From the NCBI GenBank assembly GCA_029255645.1, contig JANLJE010000045.1:1-37976 (forward strand): a stretch of 37,976 nucleotides of DNA, read 5' to 3'. Made by a program: the position numbers and the translations under genes. The DNA comes from Comamonadaceae bacterium (lineage in GTDB: Bacteria; Pseudomonadota; Gammaproteobacteria; Burkholderiales; Rhodocyclaceae). The notes beneath the pieces were generated by a model. The model ran no database searches. It saw only the letters and a list, made by a program, of their open reading frames with translations, and was not told the DNA's origin. Below are positions 36,928 through 37,976 of the stretch, one piece after another. The first letter of the stretch is position 1. The number at the start of each line of letters is the position of its first letter.

Positions 36928-37976
36928 TCAGCGGGCGGAAGGGCTCTGGCTGACCCAGAGCAACAGGGCGTCCAGCGCGGGCTGGCCCATGTCGGCCTGG
37001 GGGTGATTGATGATGAAGGTGACCGCATGACGGCGGCCCTGGGCGTCCAGCACATAGCCGGCCATTGCCTTGACTTTGTCAAGAGAGCCTGTCTTGATAT
37101 GGGCCCGGCCGGTGGCGGCGCTATCCGTGAGGCGGCGCTTCATGGTGCCGTCCACGCCGGCCAGGGGCAGGGAGGCCATGAACTCCGGCATCACCGGGCT
37201 TTGCCAGGCCGCCAGCAGCAGACGGTTGAGATGGGCGGCGCTGATTTGCTCCACCCGGGAGAGTCCCGAGCCGTTTTCGAGCACCAGCTCCGGGAATTCC
37301 AGTCCTTTGGCGGCGAGCCAGCGGTTCAGGCGCTCCCGGGCCCGGGCCACGGTGGATGGCTGCCCCTCGCCGCTGCCCAGCGTAAGAAAGAGCTGGCGGG
37401 CCATGACGTTGTTGCTCCACTTGTTTATGTCCCGGACCACCTCGCTCAGGGGCGGGGATTCCTGACTGGCCAGCAGGCGTGCCTGAGTCGGCGTGCGGCC
37501 GCTGCGTACCCGGCCTTGAATGCTTCCCCCCAGTTCCTGCCACAGGGCACGGAACAGACCTTCCGCATGAGGCTCGGCGGCGAGGGGGGAGAGATACAGG
37601 CTGCGCTCACCGCAGTTCACCGGGTAGGGGCCGCTGATCTCCAGCCGCCCGGGGCTTTGGCGCATCTCCAGGCGGTCGCGCCAGCCGTCACAAGGACCCG
37701 TGGCCGGGGTCAGGCGGCCTTCCACTTGCAGGCCAGCGCTGGGGGTTTCGCTCCAGAACCGCACCTGCTCCCCTTCGGGCTTCAGGGTGAAGCGCAAGGC
37801 CCGGTAATCCAGCAGCAGGCCATCCGGCCCGACGTTGTAGGCGCGCAAGGGCTTATTGTCGAAGGCGGCCGGGTCGAAGGGGGGAAGCTCGAAAACGGAG
37901 CGGTCCAGGACCAGGTCCCCGTCGATATGGCGGATGCCACGCACCCGTAGCTGACGCAGCAGGGCCGTGAAATTTT
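36928..37976 (-). CDS. dacB: D-alanyl-D-alanine carboxypeptidase/endopeptidase (PBP4, peptidase S13), partial
   Basis: The window covers the C-terminal roughly 349 residues and the gene continues past the end. Seen are LRVRGIRHIDGDLVLDRSVF near the open end, the SxN motif in INKWSNNVMARQLFL, the VLENGSGLSR block, and the KTG motif in HIKTGSLDKVKAM. The nucleophile SxxK box is outside the window. The S13 family trims and hydrolyses peptidoglycan cross-links in the periplasm. Confidence 0.93.
   Translation of the reverse strand, partial: NFTALLRQLRVRGIRHIDGDLVLDRSVFELPPFDPAAFDNKPLRAYNVGPDGLLLDYRALRFTLKPEGEQVRFWSETPSAGLQVEGRLTPATGPCDGWRDRLEMRQSPGRLEISGPYPVNCGERSLYLSPLAAEPHAEGLFRALWQELGGSIQGRVRSGRTPTQARLLASQESPPLSEVVRDINKWSNNVMARQLFLTLGSGEGQPSTVARARERLNRWLAAKGLEFPELVLENGSGLSRVEQISAAHLNRLLLAAWQSPVMPEFMASLPLAGVDGTMKRRLTDSAATGRAHIKTGSLDKVKAMAGYVLDAQGRRHAVTFIINHPQADMGQPALDALLLWVSQSPSAR

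Overview
The window looks like chromosomal DNA of a GC-rich betaproteobacterium; Rhodocyclales or a neighbouring order is the best guess, but the genus cannot be fixed from sequence alone. The grounds are the gene order tuf-rpsJ-S10-spc-infA-alpha, the long Cys-free S14, UbiA/UbiD quinone genes, an Aas/LplT lysophospholipid recycling pair, a DUF2802 + SPOR gene pair, FadL-type outer-membrane protein and Gram-negative lipoprotein signals.

Positions 1-14214 hold the translation supercluster, all on the + strand: the last codons of tuf, rpsJ, the S10 group (rplC-D-W-B-rpsS-rplV-rpsC-rplP-rpmC-rpsQ), a clear intrinsic terminator, the spc group (rplN-X-E-rpsN-H-rplF-R-rpsE-rpmD-rplO-secY), infA, rpmJ and the alpha group (rpsM-K-D-rpoA-rplQ). 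It ends at an 18-bp hairpin that can stop transcription from both sides. A promoter-like sequence and two hairpins sit between rpsJ and rplC rather than before rpsJ, which suggests that S10 travels with the str/tuf transcript and that the S10 group is re-initiated at rplC.

Positions 14220-18960 (- strand) are a tightly overlapping three-gene signalling module: a membrane CHASE-PAS histidine kinase, a REC protein with an RsbW-like GHKL domain, and a REC-PAS-PP2C (SpoIIE-like) phosphatase. Together they make a phosphorelay feeding a partner-switching kinase/phosphatase pair whose STAS substrate is not in the window. Just upstream lies a decayed, internally deleted ABC-exporter remnant.

Positions 19284-32009 carry mostly housekeeping and envelope genes: a YciA-like thioesterase, a FadL-like porin, DUF2802 and SPOR proteins, a TPR protein, RidA, RecG, a solitary HicA-type toxin, a TRIC-like channel, Aas, LplT and a chemotaxis receptor. 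A 10-bp tandem repeat begins at the lplT stop codon.

Positions 32010-33457 look like a scar of a mobile region: a NYN-domain RNase-like gene with a threefold 15-bp in-frame repeat and a 3' end running antisense into the receptor gene, a promoter plus terminator-like hairpin in its leader, an 11-bp tandem array, and a multiply disrupted tyrosine-integrase pseudogene. Chromosomal genes then resume: ubiA, ubiD, a small lipoprotein, a membrane protein and a partial dacB (PBP4) that runs off the end.
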